A DNA stretch of 5,342 nucleotides from Clostridia bacterium. Lineage in GTDB: Bacteria; Bacillota_A; Clostridia; Oscillospirales; CAG-272. The DNA is taken from NCBI GenBank assembly GCA_017411885.1, contig JAFQPF010000057.1, positions 1 through 5,342 of the forward strand. The letters are read 5' to 3'. A program made the position numbers and the translations under genes. The first letter of the stretch is position 1. The number at the start of each line of letters is the position of its first letter. Below the pieces are notes generated by a model. That model was not told where the DNA came from, searched no databases, and saw only the letters and a program-made list of their open reading frames with translations. Positions 3,976-5,342 of this stretch are shown here, piece by piece.

Positions 3976-5342
3976 TTATTTCACAACGATGTTAATTATC
4001 TTACCGGGAACGCATATTTCCTTAACTATCGTCTTGCCGTCAAGATACTGTGCCATACGCTCGTCAGCCTTTGCAACGGCTATTGCCGCGTCCTTATCCG
4101 CGTCTGCGGGAACGGCTACTGTAAAGCGCATCTTGCCGTTTATCTGTACGGGAAGCTCGATTGTCGCGTCAACAGTTTTCGACTCGTCCCATTCGGGCCA
4201 CTTCGCAAGCGAGCAGAGCGTCTTTTCGCCAAGGCTTTCCCAGATCTCCTCACAGATATGCGGTGCAAACGGTGAAAGCATTCTCGCGAACACCTTAAGC
4301 TCGTCGACCGTAAGGCTTCCGTGAGCGTAAATATCGTTGATAAGCGACATCATAGCGGCGATCGCCGTATTGAACTTCATATCCTCAATATCAAGAGACA
4401 CCTTCTTAAGCGTCTTGTTAAACGCGGTTTCAAGAGCCGGTGTAGCTCCGCTTCCCTTTGCGATCTCTGTAAGACCTGCAACTCTGTCGATAAATCTCTT
4501 ACATCCCATCACGCTGCTTTCGCTCCACGGAGCGGCAGAAGCATAATCTCCCATAAAGAGAACATATACGCGAAGTACGTCTGCGCCTACCTGATCCACT
4601 ACGTTATTGGGGTCAACAACGTTTCCGCGCGACTTACTCATCTTTACGCCGTCGGGACCGAGAATAAGTCCCTGTGCGGTTCTCTTTGCATAAGGCTCGC
4701 TTGTCGGAACTACACCGATATCGTAAAGGAACTTATGCCAGAATCTTGAATATATAAGGTGACGTGTAACGTGCTCCATACCGCCGTTATACCAGTCAAC
4801 GGGGAGCCAGTATTTAAGCTTATCTTCGTCCGCAAGGCAGGTATCGTTCTTGGGATCAATATATCTGAGATAGTACCAGGATGAGCCTGCCCACTGAGGC
4901 ATTGTATCGGTTTCGCGCTTAGCGTCCTTACCACACTTCGGACACTTGCAGTTTACGTAAGAATCGATCTTCGCAAGTGGGCTTTCACCGCCCTCACCGG
5001 GTTCAAAGTTTTCAACGTTCGGAAGTCTTAAGGGAAGCTCTTCATAAGGCACGCCTACAGTTCCGCAGTTTTCGCAATGAACGATCGGAATAGGCTCACC
5101 CCAATATCTCTGTCTGTTGAACGCCCAGTCCTTCATCTTGTACTGCACGCCCTTTTCGCCAACGCCCTCTTTTGCGAGGTATTCAAGCATAGTATCGATC
5201 GCTTCAGCCTTGGTCTTGATACCGTTAAGGAAGCCGGAGTTTACCATTTCGCCGTCGCCGGTGTATGCTTCCTTGGAGATATCTCCGCCCTTTATGACCT
5301 CGATTATATCTATGCCGAACTTCTTTGCGAATTCATAGTCAC
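3976..5342 (-). CDS. leuS: Leucyl-tRNA synthetase, C-terminal part (N-terminus beyond window)
   Basis: The frame is open to the right edge, giving 454 residues of an enzyme usually of about 800. It charges tRNA-Leu with leucine using ATP in the cytoplasm. The visible start DYEFAKKFGIDIIEVIKGGD is the end of the CP1 editing domain, just after the HDxRD editing motif. Next come AYTGDGE, NSGFLNG, KMKDWAFNRQRYWGEPIP, a zinc module (HCENCG and CKCPKCG), WAGSSWYYLRYIDP of the catalytic core, and KMSKS (4630-4644) in GVKMSKSRGNVVDP. The anticodon-binding helical domain includes FARMLSPFAPHICEEIWE, followed by the small C-terminal tRNA-binding domain ending INIVVK. All key residues in view are intact. 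The internal Met at 5247 is not a start. No terminator separates it from rpsU, 117 bp downstream. Confidence 0.97.
   Translation of the reverse strand, partial: DYEFAKKFGIDIIEVIKGGDISKEAYTGDGEMVNSGFLNGIKTKAEAIDTMLEYLAKEGVGEKGVQYKMKDWAFNRQRYWGEPIPIVHCENCGTVGVPYEELPLRLPNVENFEPGEGGESPLAKIDSYVNCKCPKCGKDAKRETDTMPQWAGSSWYYLRYIDPKNDTCLADEDKLKYWLPVDWYNGGMEHVTRHLIYSRFWHKFLYDIGVVPTSEPYAKRTAQGLILGPDGVKMSKSRGNVVDPNNVVDQVGADVLRVYVLFMGDYASAAPWSESSVMGCKRFIDRVAGLTEIAKGSGATPALETAFNKTLKKVSLDIEDMKFNTAIAAMMSLINDIYAHGSLTVDELKVFARMLSPFAPHICEEIWESLGEKTLCSLAKWPEWDESKTVDATIELPVQINGKMRFTVAVPADADKDAAIAVAKADERMAQYLDGKTIVKEICVPGKIINIVVK

Noticed and set aside
3905..4749. Plus-strand open frames opposite leuS
   Set aside because: Out-of-frame complements of the intact leucyl-tRNA synthetase; no start signals or recognisable domains.

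Overview
The window looks like a chromosomal segment from a gut-type Clostridia, probably an Oscillospiraceae/Ruminococcaceae relative. The evidence is Firmicutes-type gene content (trmK next to a nif3 homologue), strong AGGAG-type ribosome binding sites, TTGACA/TATAAT promoters and a cluster of GC-rich palindromic repeats of a kind I associate with that group. The taxonomic call is inference from memory, not from a search.

Layout, left to right. Positions 2-2320 hold four close-packed plus-strand genes: a GNAT acetyltransferase cut off at the left edge, the tRNA m1A22 methyltransferase trmK, a short-form Nif3/YqfO metal-binding protein, and a protein that resembles eukaryotic macrophage migration inhibitory factor (MIF/tautomerase superfamily). 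Positions 2321-2660 carry no credible gene; they are a string of at least six inverted repeats. Positions 2662-3672 are an AT-rich cassette of two divergent genes, an XRE-family regulator (minus) and a SLOG-like nucleotide-sensor-type protein (plus). They share a regulatory region of about 150 bp with TTGTATA half-sites. The cassette is enclosed by two nearly identical 37-bp terminator hairpins (36 of 37 positions match). Positions 3683-3859 encode ribosomal protein S21 on the minus strand, with a clear promoter. From 3976 to the right edge is the C-terminal 454 residues of leucyl-tRNA synthetase, also minus strand.

How the parts relate. The outer genes are ordinary translation and tRNA-modification functions with balanced base composition. 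The central regulator plus SLOG pair differs from them in composition, is exactly bounded by duplicated terminators and has its own operator-like DNA, so it reads as a small accessory module inserted between housekeeping genes. It is the best candidate here for an undescribed system. Its function (nucleotide-signal response, defence or a toxin-antitoxin-like role) is speculation from the SLOG superfamily; nothing in the window proves it.
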